Positions 17,103 to 25,616 of a stretch of DNA of 64,000 nt are shown here, piece after piece (positions within the stretch are counted from its first letter, which is position 1; each line of letters begins with the position of its first letter). Source of the DNA: Flagellimonas hadalis (GTDB taxonomy: Bacteria; Bacteroidota; Bacteroidia; Flavobacteriales; Flavobacteriaceae); contig NZ_VNIK02000003.1 in the NCBI RefSeq assembly GCF_007785775.2, positions 293,478-357,477 on the forward strand, written 5' to 3'. The translations under genes and the position numbers were made by a program. Under the pieces are notes generated by a model. That model ran no database searches, was not told the origin of the DNA, and worked only from the letters and a program-made list of their open reading frames with translations.

Positions 17103-17454
17103 TGTCTTTGCCTATTTCCCCCAAGTGGGTAAACTTAAATCCTTTGTCATATTTTAATCCATAGCCCAAGGCCCTGTCCAAAGCGGAGTGCGAGAACAGG
17201 ATCACCCCGGCCAACTGGCATAAAGGTATTGAAAAGTAGCTCCCCAAGAGGTATATAATGATCGCCATTCCCTTGTGGTGGAATAAATTGTAGGTAAAGG
17301 CCCCTGCCCTGTTCCCAAAAAGATAGCCCAGCATCCCTATATCCGGCGCCAAGATCAGCACCAGAAACCACCACCACGCATAGTCCAATTGGTTGAACAG
17401 GTATATGCCCAACACAAGCATGAGGATTTCCTCCAATTTTAGAACGGTCTTCAT
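17095..17454 (-). CDS. DUF4260 integral membrane protein
   Basis: A 119-residue, very hydrophobic protein with about four helices and the DUF4260 markers APDIGMLGYL, YNLFHHK and FSHSALDRALGYGLKY. Conserved His and Asp residues at the membrane edges hint at an enzymatic or binding role, but none is known. Its ATG overlaps the stop of the cyclase gene (ATGA), so it is coupled to it. Confidence 0.88.
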   Translation of the reverse strand: MKTVLKLEEILMLVLGIYLFNQLDYAWWWFLVLILAPDIGMLGYLFGNRAGAFTYNLFHHKGMAIIIYLLGSYFSIPLCQLAGVILFSHSALDRALGYGLKYDKGFKFTHLGEIGKDNG

Positions 17455-18203
17455 TTTTCTTCAATTTTATACAGCACGGGGCGACTGGGGCTGGCATCAT
17501 TTTCAAAAGGGGCCACTTGAAGGTTCAAAAAATACGTGCCGTCCTTCACTTTGTTCGGCACATAGATCAGTTCGGTGATGGTTGCCTTTTCCCGAGGTTT
17601 TCCTTTGATGTTCCAAAAGGCATTATGGCACAAAAGTGCCCCACCGTCCCGTTCCTTGTCCACCGAAGGCAGGTCGATCAGCAAGTGCTCCACCCCTTTT
17701 TTTACCAAAAAGTTCACGGCCTCTTCCAACAGATAGGGCGGATTGGTATCGGAATAGTTTCGGGAGCGTTTCTCCTTGGTGTTGGGCAGGGTGCGGATGA
17801 CCACGGCTTCCCTTTTTTTATTGCCCAAAGCATATTTCAACTGTTTTTCGGAAATGACAAAGTCATCGCCCTCTTGCTCGGGGGCCACGGTGACCACTTC
17901 GGCCAAAAAGAAGAACTTTTTTAGTTTTTGGTTGATGGAATGGAACCCTTCGGTGATGTGGCCCAAGCATTCCGTGTGGGTCACATGCGAATGCGGATTG
18001 AACCACACATCATTGAAATTGGTGGATGCCCCTTCCGTGACCTTGCCCACAAATCCATCCTCGGTATGGGGCTCAATCTTGGGTGGAGGCAAATACCAAG
18101 CGTTCACATTTTTGTCGCCACCGTGCAGGGCAATGGAAATGTCAAGAGGTTTGGACAGGTCTATGGTATAGTTTCTGGAGTTATGTTTTAGGGTCACGAT
18201 CAT
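17451..18203 (-). CDS. Cyclase-family metal-dependent hydrolase (kynurenine formamidase-like)
   Basis: A 250-residue protein of the PF04199 cyclase fold. The metal-binding segment reads NPHSHVTHTECLGH (about residues 69-82), a variant of the HxGTHxDxPxH motif, so catalytic details may differ. Later HLLIDLPSVD and GGALLCHNAFWN fit the family. Related enzymes hydrolyse N-formylkynurenine or act on other amides and esters; no tryptophan genes are nearby, so the substrate is open. It is the first gene of the minus-strand run. Confidence 0.82.
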   Translation of the reverse strand: MIVTLKHNSRNYTIDLSKPLDISIALHGGDKNVNAWYLPPPKIEPHTEDGFVGKVTEGASTNFNDVWFNPHSHVTHTECLGHITEGFHSINQKLKKFFFLAEVVTVAPEQEGDDFVISEKQLKYALGNKKREAVVIRTLPNTKEKRSRNYSDTNPPYLLEEAVNFLVKKGVEHLLIDLPSVDKERDGGALLCHNAFWNIKGKPREKATITELIYVPNKVKDGTYFLNLQVAPFENDASPSRPVLYKIEEK

Positions 18204-18472
18204 GTAATTGGTCTTGTTGCAGTAATAAACTCAATTCCGTTGAGAAATGCAATACTAGGCAACCAGAACTTTTGATTAAAATCCCGTATCTTCACTATTA
18301 GGTTAGTGTATTTCATTAAAAAATGAAATCATTGTGATCAATGGCCTCCCATTTATTTCAGAACTCTTTATCAGAAAATAATGTACATTTGGTTATGTGA
18401 CTGTTATGTGACTATGTACTAAAACCACAAAAACAAAAGCCTATAAATCAATATATTAATAAATATATTAAT
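18204..18472. other. AT-rich intergenic stretch before the AlbA_2 gene
   Basis: This region holds a perfect hairpin ATTTCATT/AATGAAAT (18310-18329), two back-to-back copies of TTATGTGACT (18393-18413), and the 10-bp direct repeat ATATATTAAT (18451-18460 and 18463-18472) directly against the GTG start. Base composition falls sharply from the cyclase gene, so the left edge of a foreign segment probably lies here. Confidence 0.6.
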
Positions 18473-19921
18473 GTGACAAATGATGATTTAAAAATACTGC
18501 TAAGTGAGTTACGTTCACTTCCAAATGAGACTGAATGGTTAGAATTTAAAAGTAACAATGCCCAGGAAATTGGCGAGTATATTTCTGCTTTATCCAATTC
18601 TGCATGTATTCATGAAAAGGAATTTGGTTATATCGTTTATGGCATAGATGATAGTACTCACAGAATTGTTGGCACCAATTTTTCTCCATTTCAAAAAGGC
18701 AAAGGAAATGAAGATTTAATCCCTTGGATTACTCGATTATTGAATCCACGAGTACATTTTGATCATTTTGAATTCGAGGTTGAAGGAGAACAAATTGTAC
18801 TCTTCAGAATAAGAGCAGCTAATGGAATACCCGTCAAATTCTCAGGTGAAGCCTATATAAGAATTGGGTCTTATAAAAAGAAACTTTCTGAGCATCCAGA
18901 AAAAGAAAGACTAATTTGGACTAAGGAACCATCAAATACATTTGAAAAAGGATTAGCCTATTTTGGTGCAACTGCTGATGAAGTTTTAAAATTAATAGAT
19001 TATCCATCTTATTTTGATTTGATGGGAATCCCACTTCCTGACAATCGGGCTGCAATTTTTGAAAAATTAAAACAGGAAAAAATAATTTTTAGTAAGGGCC
19101 AAAATTATGATATAACTAACTTGGGAGCTATTCTATTTGCCAGAGAGTTAGATGCATTTGAAACAATAAGCAGAAAAGCTATTCGTGTAATTATTTACCA
19201 AGGAAAAACTAAATTAAAAACCAAGAAAGAGCAAGAAGGAAAGAAAGGATATGCAACAGGCTTTAAAGGTTTAATCGGATATATTAACGACCAACTTCCT
19301 GTCAACGAAGAAATTGGAAAAGCATTTAGGAAAGAGGTCCGTATGTTTCCCGAACTTGCAATTCGTGAACTTGTTGCAAACGCAATCATTCATCAAGATT
19401 TTTCAGAAAAAGGAACAGGACCAATGATAGAAATATTTGATGATAGAATCGATATTTCAAACCCTGGCAAGCCTTTAATAAGCACTATGCGCTTTGTTGA
19501 TCATAATCCACAGTCTAGAAATGAAAAATTAGCTCACTTTATGAGACGTCTTAATATTTGCGAAGAACGAGGTAGCGGAATTGATAAAGTAATTTTTGAG
19601 TGTGAATATTATCAGCTCCCAGCTCCTAAAATAATTGAAGGAGACAACTATACCCGAGTTACACTATTCGCACATAAATCACTTAGAAAAATGGATAAAG
19701 AAGATAAAATTAGAGCATGTTATCTTCATGCATGTCTTAAATATGTTTCAGGAGAATATATGACGAATGCATCATTGCGGGATAGATTCGGTATTGAAGA
19801 AAAAAATTACTCAATTGCTTCTAGAATCATTGCGGAGGGAATTAAGTCAGGTCTAATCAAAGATCAAGACCCTGAGAGTAACTCAAAAAAACACGCCAAA
19901 TACATTCCATTTTGGGCTTAA
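18473..19921 (+). CDS. AlbA_2 (Schlafen-type) putative DNA-binding / RecG-like ATP-binding protein
   Basis: A 482-residue protein started by GTG; no in-frame ATG is near. The N-terminal AlbA_2 domain (about 10-135) has the hallmark TEWLEFKSNNA and later FGYIVYGIDD and IRIGSYKKKL. A central segment REVRMFPELAIRELVANAIIHQDF with ERGSGIDKVIF (about 285-375) is the GHKL-like HATPase_c_4 region of these RecG-related regulators. The C-terminus looks like a winged helix. Codon use is strongly AT-rich, unlike neighbours, and 11-bp direct repeats flank the gene. Such genes are often horizontally acquired and some serve in phage defence or toxin-like roles; the role here is unknown. Confidence 0.85.
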   Translation: MTNDDLKILLSELRSLPNETEWLEFKSNNAQEIGEYISALSNSACIHEKEFGYIVYGIDDSTHRIVGTNFSPFQKGKGNEDLIPWITRLLNPRVHFDHFEFEVEGEQIVLFRIRAANGIPVKFSGEAYIRIGSYKKKLSEHPEKERLIWTKEPSNTFEKGLAYFGATADEVLKLIDYPSYFDLMGIPLPDNRAAIFEKLKQEKIIFSKGQNYDITNLGAILFARELDAFETISRKAIRVIIYQGKTKLKTKKEQEGKKGYATGFKGLIGYINDQLPVNEEIGKAFRKEVRMFPELAIRELVANAIIHQDFSEKGTGPMIEIFDDRIDISNPGKPLISTMRFVDHNPQSRNEKLAHFMRRLNICEERGSGIDKVIFECEYYQLPAPKIIEGDNYTRVTLFAHKSLRKMDKEDKIRACYLHACLKYVSGEYMTNASLRDRFGIEEKNYSIASRIIAEGIKSGLIKDQDPESNSKKHAKYIPFWA

Positions 19922-19987
19922 TCCTATGTGATCTAACTTCATAAATATCTCAAAGATTCAGAAAATACTGGTGGTTTCATAATGCCT

Positions 19988-19998
19988 TTATGTGACTG
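19988..19998. repeat. Right flanking direct repeat of the AT-rich segment
   Basis: TTATGTGACTG (19988-19998) is identical to 18393-18403, left of the AlbA_2 gene. Eleven identical bases bracketing a single AT-rich gene could be a target-site duplication or a chance AT-rich match. Confidence 0.4.
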
Positions 19999-20068
19999 AA
20001 TGAGATTAACACAATCTACTCTTCAAAAAAGATAAGCCCAGCACATCTATTTAGGAACTTACTTTAAA

Positions 20069-21214
20069 CTATTCCAAAAAAAACAAATCTGCCGCAATCC
20101 CATCCGCCAAAAACTTGCCTTGCTGGGTGGTGCGCAAAATGGCATCTTCCCAAAACAGCAATTGCCGATCAATGAATTTTTCCGATTGGTGCTCCAAATA
20201 GTTCGCGTAGTCCTGTCCAAATTCCTTGGCAATCTTATCCTTGGAAACTCCCCAAATGGTCCGGAGGCCCGTCATCACATATTCGTTGTAACGGTCCGTC
20301 ACGGTCAAGGTTTCCTTTTCACTGGGCAGGACCCCTTGCTGGATCTGTTTGATATAGATGGAATTGTTCCGGATGTTCCAAGCGCGAGAAAGTCCATCAT
20401 AGGAATGTGCAGATGGACCAATGCCCAAATAGGTTTTGCCTTGCCAATAAGCCGTATTGTTTTGGGAAAAATAGCCCGGTTTCCCAAAGTTGGAGATTTC
20501 ATAATTCACAAACCCTTGTTCCTCCAATAGTTCCACCAAAATATGGAACTGCTCCTGTGCCTGATCGTCATCCACCTGGGGCACGGTTCCTTTCTGGATC
20601 AGTTTTTCCAGTGCGGTTTTGGGTTCCACCGTTAAGGCATAGCTGGAGATATGGGGCAACCCGAAATCCAAGGCTTTTTGGATGTTCGCCTTCCATCGGT
20701 CATGATCCATCCCCGGGATACCATAGATCAGGTCGATGGTGATGTTATCAAAATGCTTCACGGCTTCCTCAATACAATGTTCAGACTCTTGGGCATTGTG
20801 GGCACGGTTCATCAACTTCAAATCTTCCTCAAAAAAAGATTGGATGCCGATGCTGAGACGGTTCACCCCAATTTTCCTAAAATCCTTGAAAATATCTCTC
20901 GACTGCGCTCGAGATGACACCAAATCATCGGGGTTGGCCTCCAGCGTGATTTCTGGATTATCCATTACTTTGTAATGGTCATATACGGCTTGGATCAAAC
21001 GCTCCAATTCATGTAACTCCAAAACCGAAGGGGTGCCTCCGCCAAAATATATGGTCTCGACAACCTCATCGCCCAACTCATTTTTACGGAGTTCCATTTC
21101 CCTCACCAAGGCATCCACCATGGCGCCCTTCTTCTTCATTTGGGTAGAAAAATGAAAATCGCAGTAATGGCAAGCTTGTTTGCAAAACGGCACGTGAATG
21201 TAAACGCCAGCCAT
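20069..21214 (-). CDS. hemW: HemW-like radical SAM protein
   Basis: A 381-residue protein opening MAGVYIHVPFCKQACHYCDF, with the CxxxCxxC iron-sulfur/SAM site and the extra Cys of the HemN/HemW group. GGGTPS and NRLSIGIQSF follow, and a C-terminal HemN domain is present. HemW is a haem chaperone for respiratory enzymes; the older label is oxygen-independent coproporphyrinogen oxidase-like. Between NPDDL and FRKIGVNRLS the protein carries SSRAQSRDI, which is the translation of a palindromic repeat (20894-20919) found elsewhere in intergenic DNA, adding about six residues to the usual spacing. It follows ruvC by 3 bp on the same strand. Confidence 0.92.
   Translation of the reverse strand: MAGVYIHVPFCKQACHYCDFHFSTQMKKKGAMVDALVREMELRKNELGDEVVETIYFGGGTPSVLELHELERLIQAVYDHYKVMDNPEITLEANPDDLVSSRAQSRDIFKDFRKIGVNRLSIGIQSFFEEDLKLMNRAHNAQESEHCIEEAVKHFDNITIDLIYGIPGMDHDRWKANIQKALDFGLPHISSYALTVEPKTALEKLIQKGTVPQVDDDQAQEQFHILVELLEEQGFVNYEISNFGKPGYFSQNNTAYWQGKTYLGIGPSAHSYDGLSRAWNIRNNSIYIKQIQQGVLPSEKETLTVTDRYNEYVMTGLRTIWGVSKDKIAKEFGQDYANYLEHQSEKFIDRQLLFWEDAILRTTQQGKFLADGIAADLFFLE
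20894..20919. repeat. Palindromic repeat half-element inside hemW
   Basis: The 26 bp here match the CTCGACTGCGCTCGA core and TGACA tail of the intergenic repeats at 26213, 31322, 37235 and 37581. It keeps the hemW frame and encodes SSRAQSRDI on the minus strand. Confidence 0.85.
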
Positions 21215-21217
21215 ATT

Positions 21218-21769
21218 TTAACGAAGTTTGTCCGGATTCTGTTTGATGAACGCCTCCCAACCGGTGTAGCTCTTGCCCAATTCCACTTTCCCATCATTAT
21301 AAAAATGACAAACGGCCGCAGCCAGTCCATCGGTGCTGTCTAGGTTTTTGGGCAGGGTCTTCAGTTTCAGCACGCTTTGCAGCATTTTGGCCACTTGTTC
21401 CTTGCTGGCATTGCCATTGCCGGTGATGGACATCTTGATCTTCTTGGGCATGTACTCGGTAATGGGCACCTGTCTGGAGAGTCCGGCCGCCATGGCCACG
21501 CCCTGCGCACGGCCCAGTTTCAGCATGGATTGCACGTTCTTCCCATAAAAAGGGGCCTCAATGGCAATTTCATCGGGGTGGTAGGTATCGATGAGTTCCA
21601 AGGTCCGCTCAAAAATCAGCTTAAGTTTGATGTAGGGATCATCATACTTTTTCAGCATGAGTTCGTTCATCTGCACAAAGTGCATCTGCTTGTTCACCAC
21701 CTTGATAATGCCAAAACCCATAACGGTCGTTCCGGGGTCTATTCCCAATATGATCTTTTCTGTAGCCAA
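21218..21769 (-). CDS. ruvC: Holliday junction endodeoxyribonuclease RuvC
   Basis: A 183-residue RuvC with the catalytic Asp in ILGIDPGTTVMGFG, the EAPFYGKN motif with a catalytic Glu, and the C-terminal DSTDGLAAAVCH with the last acidic pair. It resolves Holliday junctions with RuvAB in recombination repair. The start is TTG at 21769, because a stop codon (that of the upstream lipoprotein gene) lies two codons before it and no ATG is suitable. It is 3 bp from the lipoprotein gene and 3 bp from hemW, so all three are likely co-transcribed. Confidence 0.95.
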   Translation of the reverse strand: MATEKIILGIDPGTTVMGFGIIKVVNKQMHFVQMNELMLKKYDDPYIKLKLIFERTLELIDTYHPDEIAIEAPFYGKNVQSMLKLGRAQGVAMAAGLSRQVPITEYMPKKIKMSITGNGNASKEQVAKMLQSVLKLKTLPKNLDSTDGLAAAVCHFYNDGKVELGKSYTGWEAFIKQNPDKLR

Positions 21770-21772
21770 ATT

Positions 21773-22252
21773 CTAATGGGTGTTTAGTACCAATGGCAGC
21801 CTGAACCGAAGACCTACCGGATTCCCTCTTTTCAACGCGGGCGCCACCGTGGTCAGGTCGTTCAACCGCTCGGATATCTTGGTGTTGAAATCCGAGATCT
21901 CATTGAGCACGGCGGTTTTTTCCTCCACGTTGATCACGGATATGAAACCATGCTCGTCAATCATGAAATCGATGTACACGGTGTCGTTCAGGTCGCTGTC
22001 CACTTGGAACTGGAGGCCCGACAAGGCTTCGGAAAAATAGTCGGCCATCACGTTCTGGAAACATTCCCTTTGCGCTGCCTTGGTCGCTGTTTCATCACAG
22101 CTATCAAAAAGGGGGTATTGGTCCACATCGTTCCAATCGATGGCCATAAGTTCCTCATTGACCAGTTTTTGGGTCTTGTCCTCCTTGGACTCGAACAGTT
22201 CGCAGGAAACGAACAATCCCATAAAAATGATCCACAAAACATACTTTTGCAT
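21773..22252 (-). CDS. Lipoprotein with TonB-C-like region, function unknown
   Basis: A 159-residue protein with a lipoprotein signal peptide ending LFVSC (Cys17). The mature part has PLFDSCDETATKAAQRECFQNVM, which resembles the FPGCED...CF pattern seen in the TonB-like domains of the M56 protein in this window, and a closing segment with LRFRLPLVLNT. It may therefore be a distant TonB C-terminal fold with a disulfide, but the match is by eye. It is the first of three tightly spaced genes with ruvC and hemW; no functional link to them is evident. Confidence 0.65.
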   Translation of the reverse strand: MQKYVLWIIFMGLFVSCELFESKEDKTQKLVNEELMAIDWNDVDQYPLFDSCDETATKAAQRECFQNVMADYFSEALSGLQFQVDSDLNDTVYIDFMIDEHGFISVINVEEKTAVLNEISDFNTKISERLNDLTTVAPALKRGNPVGLRFRLPLVLNTH

Positions 22253-22296
22253 GGCAGCCCCTATAATTTGGCTGAAATTACAATATTTTGAAGAAA

Positions 22297-23445
22297 TCAG
22301 TTGCCCGCGTAGTGTATTTCCTCCTTGATCTCCGATATGCGCTTTTGGACACGCTCGGCTATGAAAGGAGCCAGATCGGGATACATTTCCAATAACCTTT
22401 CATAATATCCCAACTTTGTGTTGGCGTCTTTGTAGTACTCGTCCGCCAGGATACAGACCTGATAATAGTTGTACGGATTATCCTTGTTCTCTTCCCAGGC
22501 CTTGGTGTAGAGATCCAGCGCTGTTTTGGTCTTTCCCTGTATGCGCGCTATGCGGCCAAGGTCGGCATATTCCTTATCAAAGGTTACGGTGCGCTCTTTT
22601 ATGGATTTTTGGATGTAGTATTGGGCACTGTCCAATTGTTGTTCCTTTAGGAACACCTCACCAAGGCCAGAGTAGGCATCCGCCAAATACTCTGGAAATT
22701 TCATGAGTTGATGATAGGTTTTTTGGGCCTTTTCCAACTCCAAGTCCCTGAAGTAACTATGGGCAAGCCTGTTATATACAAAAGGTACTTCCTCCCCAAG
22801 TTCCAACAATCTTTCAAAGTGTGGAATGGCCATCCCAAACTGTCCGTTGTTGAAAAAGGCCAGCGCTTTCAGGTTGATCATGGAAACATCGTCTTCATAA
22901 AACCGAAGGCCCATATCCACATACTTGAGCACGGAATCCTTTTCTTTTTTCGATACAAAAGATCTGGCCAACGAATATAAACTCCGCAAATGGGTGCTGT
23001 CTTTTTGAACAGCATTTCTAAAGGCTTCATCTGCCCTTTTTTGGTTGTTCAAGGATTCCCATACCCTGCCCAAGTAATAGTAGTATTCAGGATTTTCCTG
23101 TTCTTTGGAGACCAACACATCGATAGTTGCCAGTGCTAGGTCATATTTTTTGGTCTTGAGGAGCAATTTGCCCAATTCGAAACGGGCAATGTCCAGGTTG
23201 GGGTCCATGCCCAGCGTTTCCTGGTATTGGACAATGGCCTTATCGTAATTCCCAATGGCATTGTAGGCCCGGGCTATCTGTAGGGATGACGCTGTGTTGT
23301 TCTGCTTCGCATAGGCATTGATGGCCGCAGCATAGTTGCCCAAGGCATACAGACTGTCGGCAACGGGCAAAGCCGATGACTGTGCACCGGCTTGGAATGA
23401 AAACAAAATCAAACAGCTATACCAAATGGATTTTATTCCCATCAT
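22297..23445 (-). CDS. Exported TPR-repeat protein
   Basis: A 382-residue protein with a signal peptide (cleavage near AGAQS, residue 22) followed by about nine tetratricopeptide-type helix pairs, for example NYDKAIVQYQETLGMDPNLDIARFELGKL and NPEYYYYLGRVWESLNNQKRADEAF. TPR solenoids mediate protein binding; the partner is unknown. It follows the M56 gene by 23 bp on the same strand and may be co-expressed with it, which would place it in the BlaI-controlled unit. Confidence 0.85.
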   Translation of the reverse strand: MMGIKSIWYSCLILFSFQAGAQSSALPVADSLYALGNYAAAINAYAKQNNTASSLQIARAYNAIGNYDKAIVQYQETLGMDPNLDIARFELGKLLLKTKKYDLALATIDVLVSKEQENPEYYYYLGRVWESLNNQKRADEAFRNAVQKDSTHLRSLYSLARSFVSKKEKDSVLKYVDMGLRFYEDDVSMINLKALAFFNNGQFGMAIPHFERLLELGEEVPFVYNRLAHSYFRDLELEKAQKTYHQLMKFPEYLADAYSGLGEVFLKEQQLDSAQYYIQKSIKERTVTFDKEYADLGRIARIQGKTKTALDLYTKAWEENKDNPYNYYQVCILADEYYKDANTKLGYYERLLEMYPDLAPFIAERVQKRISEIKEEIHYAGN

Positions 23446-23468
23446 CTACTCTATTTCCAATGACATTG

Positions 23469-25616
23469 CTATCGGGTTACTTCGATTGTTTTTGTTGGCA
23501 GTCCCTTGTATTGAAAACTCAAGACCTGTCCTTCTTCGACCGCAATGGCAAAATTGCCATCAAAATCGGTGACCGCGCCTTTTTCAGTGCCTTGGATGGA
23601 TATGTTCACTCCGGGAAGACCGAGTGGTTCACTGTCCGTGACCTTGCCTTTATAATGACTGGACCCGTTCCCATGCTGTAGCCCTCCGGCCACTTGTATA
23701 TAATCTTTGGCTTGGCGCGTTGCATCCGATGTTCCACTCGTTTTTCCAGCCAATTTAAAGGTAATGGGTATGGAGAAAGGAACTTCCACCACCTTCCCTT
23801 TTTGTTTTCCAGGTTGCATTTGGGGCAAACGTTCTATGATGCGAACTGCCTCATTTTCCAACAATTCATGTGGTCCCCGTTTGCGAATGTCCGCAATGGT
23901 CCCATCCTCCCCGATAGTGAAAATCACACTTACCCTACCTTGGATACCCTGCTCTTGGGCCACTTGGGGATACCTGAAATGTTTGCGAATGTGCTCCTGC
24001 ACTTTTTCTGTAAAACAGGCTTTTTTGTCAGCGGCATCCTCACAGCCCGGAAAAACGGGCACTTCCTCCACAACTGCGAAGGGCACACCAATACCTCCCC
24101 TTTGTGGACTGATCACATTTTCCACATTCCCTTGAAGTCGGAAGGTGATAGGGATGGAAAAGGGAACCTTCACCATCTCTCCGTCCTGCTTTCCAGGTTG
24201 CATTTGGGGCAAGCGTTCTATGATCCGTACCGCTTCATTTTCCAATAATTCGTGTGGCCCACGTTTCCTGATACCTGTAATGGTCCCATCTGTATCGATG
24301 GTGAAAATTAGGCTCACCCTCCCTTGGATGCCCTGCGCTTGGGCTTCTTCTGGATATCTAAAGTGTTTGCGGATATGTTCCTGTATCTTTTCTTGAAAAC
24401 AGGTCCTCTTATCCATTGCATCCTCGCACCCTGGAAAAACGGGCACTTCATCTATCTCTCCAAATGGCACCGAAACGCCATTCTGATTTTGCTTATCCAC
24501 ACTTATACTTTTAATAGCCCCGCTTTCGACTTGCATTTTTATGGATCTTTGTTGTTGGTCCATCATATGGACAATAACACCTGTTTCGCTGTTTTCTGCC
24601 AGTTTTTCCATTAACTCATCCCGTGCGCTTTCTTCTTCTGCGGTAAGTGCATCCAAATCCTTCACGTTCAATGTGTAGGTTTTAAAATCCCCATTATACC
24701 CTACAATCACAATTTCATCCAAAAGAACAGCTTCCAATTCTTCATTTTTCTTTTCGCTTTCACTCTCGCAGGAAGTATACACCAACATCCCCAAGACCAA
24801 GGGCAGCAACAATACATACTTCAACTGCCAAATGGCTTTTGATCGTTTCTTTTGTAACATGACTATTCGTTTTTTGATTAATGATTTATTGAAAAATTGG
24901 TTCACAAAACTGATGTGCTGCGTCTTGAACGCTTCGGACAACAGCATTTCAAAGTGTTCCCTTTTGTTGTCCTTCACCGCATGCGCATCGGCAATGAACT
25001 CGTGCAGTTCCGCCACCCGGGCTTGATACACATAGACCAAGGGATTGAACCAGAACACGATCCGGGCCAACTCAAAAAAGAGCAGGTCCAAGGTGTGTTT
25101 TTGTTTTACATGCACCAGTTCGTGTGCAATGATCTTGGCCTCTTTTTCCTTTTGGATCTCGGCCCCCATGAAAATGTTCCGGAAGAAGGAAAAGGCCAAA
25201 CTGCTCCTTTGTACGGTGACCTTGACAAAATCCGGGTACCTGACCACTTTTCCTTGTCGTTTCAGTTTCAGGATCTGCAACAGCTTGTAGCCAAACCAAA
25301 GAGCGGACATGATGCTTCCCACGCCCAATACCCAATAGTACCATGGCAATGTGGTCCAAAAATTCGTTTCGGGGCCATGCGGGGTCAAGACCACCCCATC
25401 CAATTGCGTCAAAAAGACGGTGACACCGCCCAATTCCTGCGGCATGCTGATCCGCAACATTTCCAGCTTGACCCAGGGCAACACCAACGAGAGTAAAAAA
25501 GTGACCAAGAGATAAAACCTGTTCCATTGGAAAAAGGTCTCTTTCTTTAGAAAGAGGTCGTAGGTCAACAAAAAGACCAACTGAAAGACGAGTGTTTCCA
25601 AGATATAGACAATCAT
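23469..25616 (-). CDS. M56-family metalloprotease with two TonB-C domains
   Basis: A 715-residue inner-membrane protein. Helices lie near 2-22, 34-50, 94-112 and 265-280. HELVH (165-169) with Glu206 gives the M56 zinc site. After the last helix come a spacer with a conserved PVFPGCED start, two TonB C-terminal-like domains (about 395-505 and 523-635) that are near copies of each other, then a carboxypeptidase-regulatory-like beta domain (GKVTDSEPLGLPGVNISIQGTEKGA) at the C-terminus. There is no penicillin-binding domain. The TonB-like part suggests contact with outer-membrane receptors or the cell wall. The start overlaps the BlaI stop (ATGA). Confidence 0.88.
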   Translation of the reverse strand: MIVYILETLVFQLVFLLTYDLFLKKETFFQWNRFYLLVTFLLSLVLPWVKLEMLRISMPQELGGVTVFLTQLDGVVLTPHGPETNFWTTLPWYYWVLGVGSIMSALWFGYKLLQILKLKRQGKVVRYPDFVKVTVQRSSLAFSFFRNIFMGAEIQKEKEAKIIAHELVHVKQKHTLDLLFFELARIVFWFNPLVYVYQARVAELHEFIADAHAVKDNKREHFEMLLSEAFKTQHISFVNQFFNKSLIKKRIVMLQKKRSKAIWQLKYVLLLPLVLGMLVYTSCESESEKKNEELEAVLLDEIVIVGYNGDFKTYTLNVKDLDALTAEEESARDELMEKLAENSETGVIVHMMDQQQRSIKMQVESGAIKSISVDKQNQNGVSVPFGEIDEVPVFPGCEDAMDKRTCFQEKIQEHIRKHFRYPEEAQAQGIQGRVSLIFTIDTDGTITGIRKRGPHELLENEAVRIIERLPQMQPGKQDGEMVKVPFSIPITFRLQGNVENVISPQRGGIGVPFAVVEEVPVFPGCEDAADKKACFTEKVQEHIRKHFRYPQVAQEQGIQGRVSVIFTIGEDGTIADIRKRGPHELLENEAVRIIERLPQMQPGKQKGKVVEVPFSIPITFKLAGKTSGTSDATRQAKDYIQVAGGLQHGNGSSHYKGKVTDSEPLGLPGVNISIQGTEKGAVTDFDGNFAIAVEEGQVLSFQYKGLPTKTIEVTR
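23719..24480 (-). repeat. Tandem 384-bp duplication inside the M56 gene
   Basis: The minus-strand segment around 24195-24204 recurs at 23811-23820, and the similarity extends over a whole TonB-like domain, giving a 384-bp (128-codon) period. Differences are mostly at third codon positions, which suggests an in-frame duplication kept under protein-level selection. Outer limits are approximate. Confidence 0.75.
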
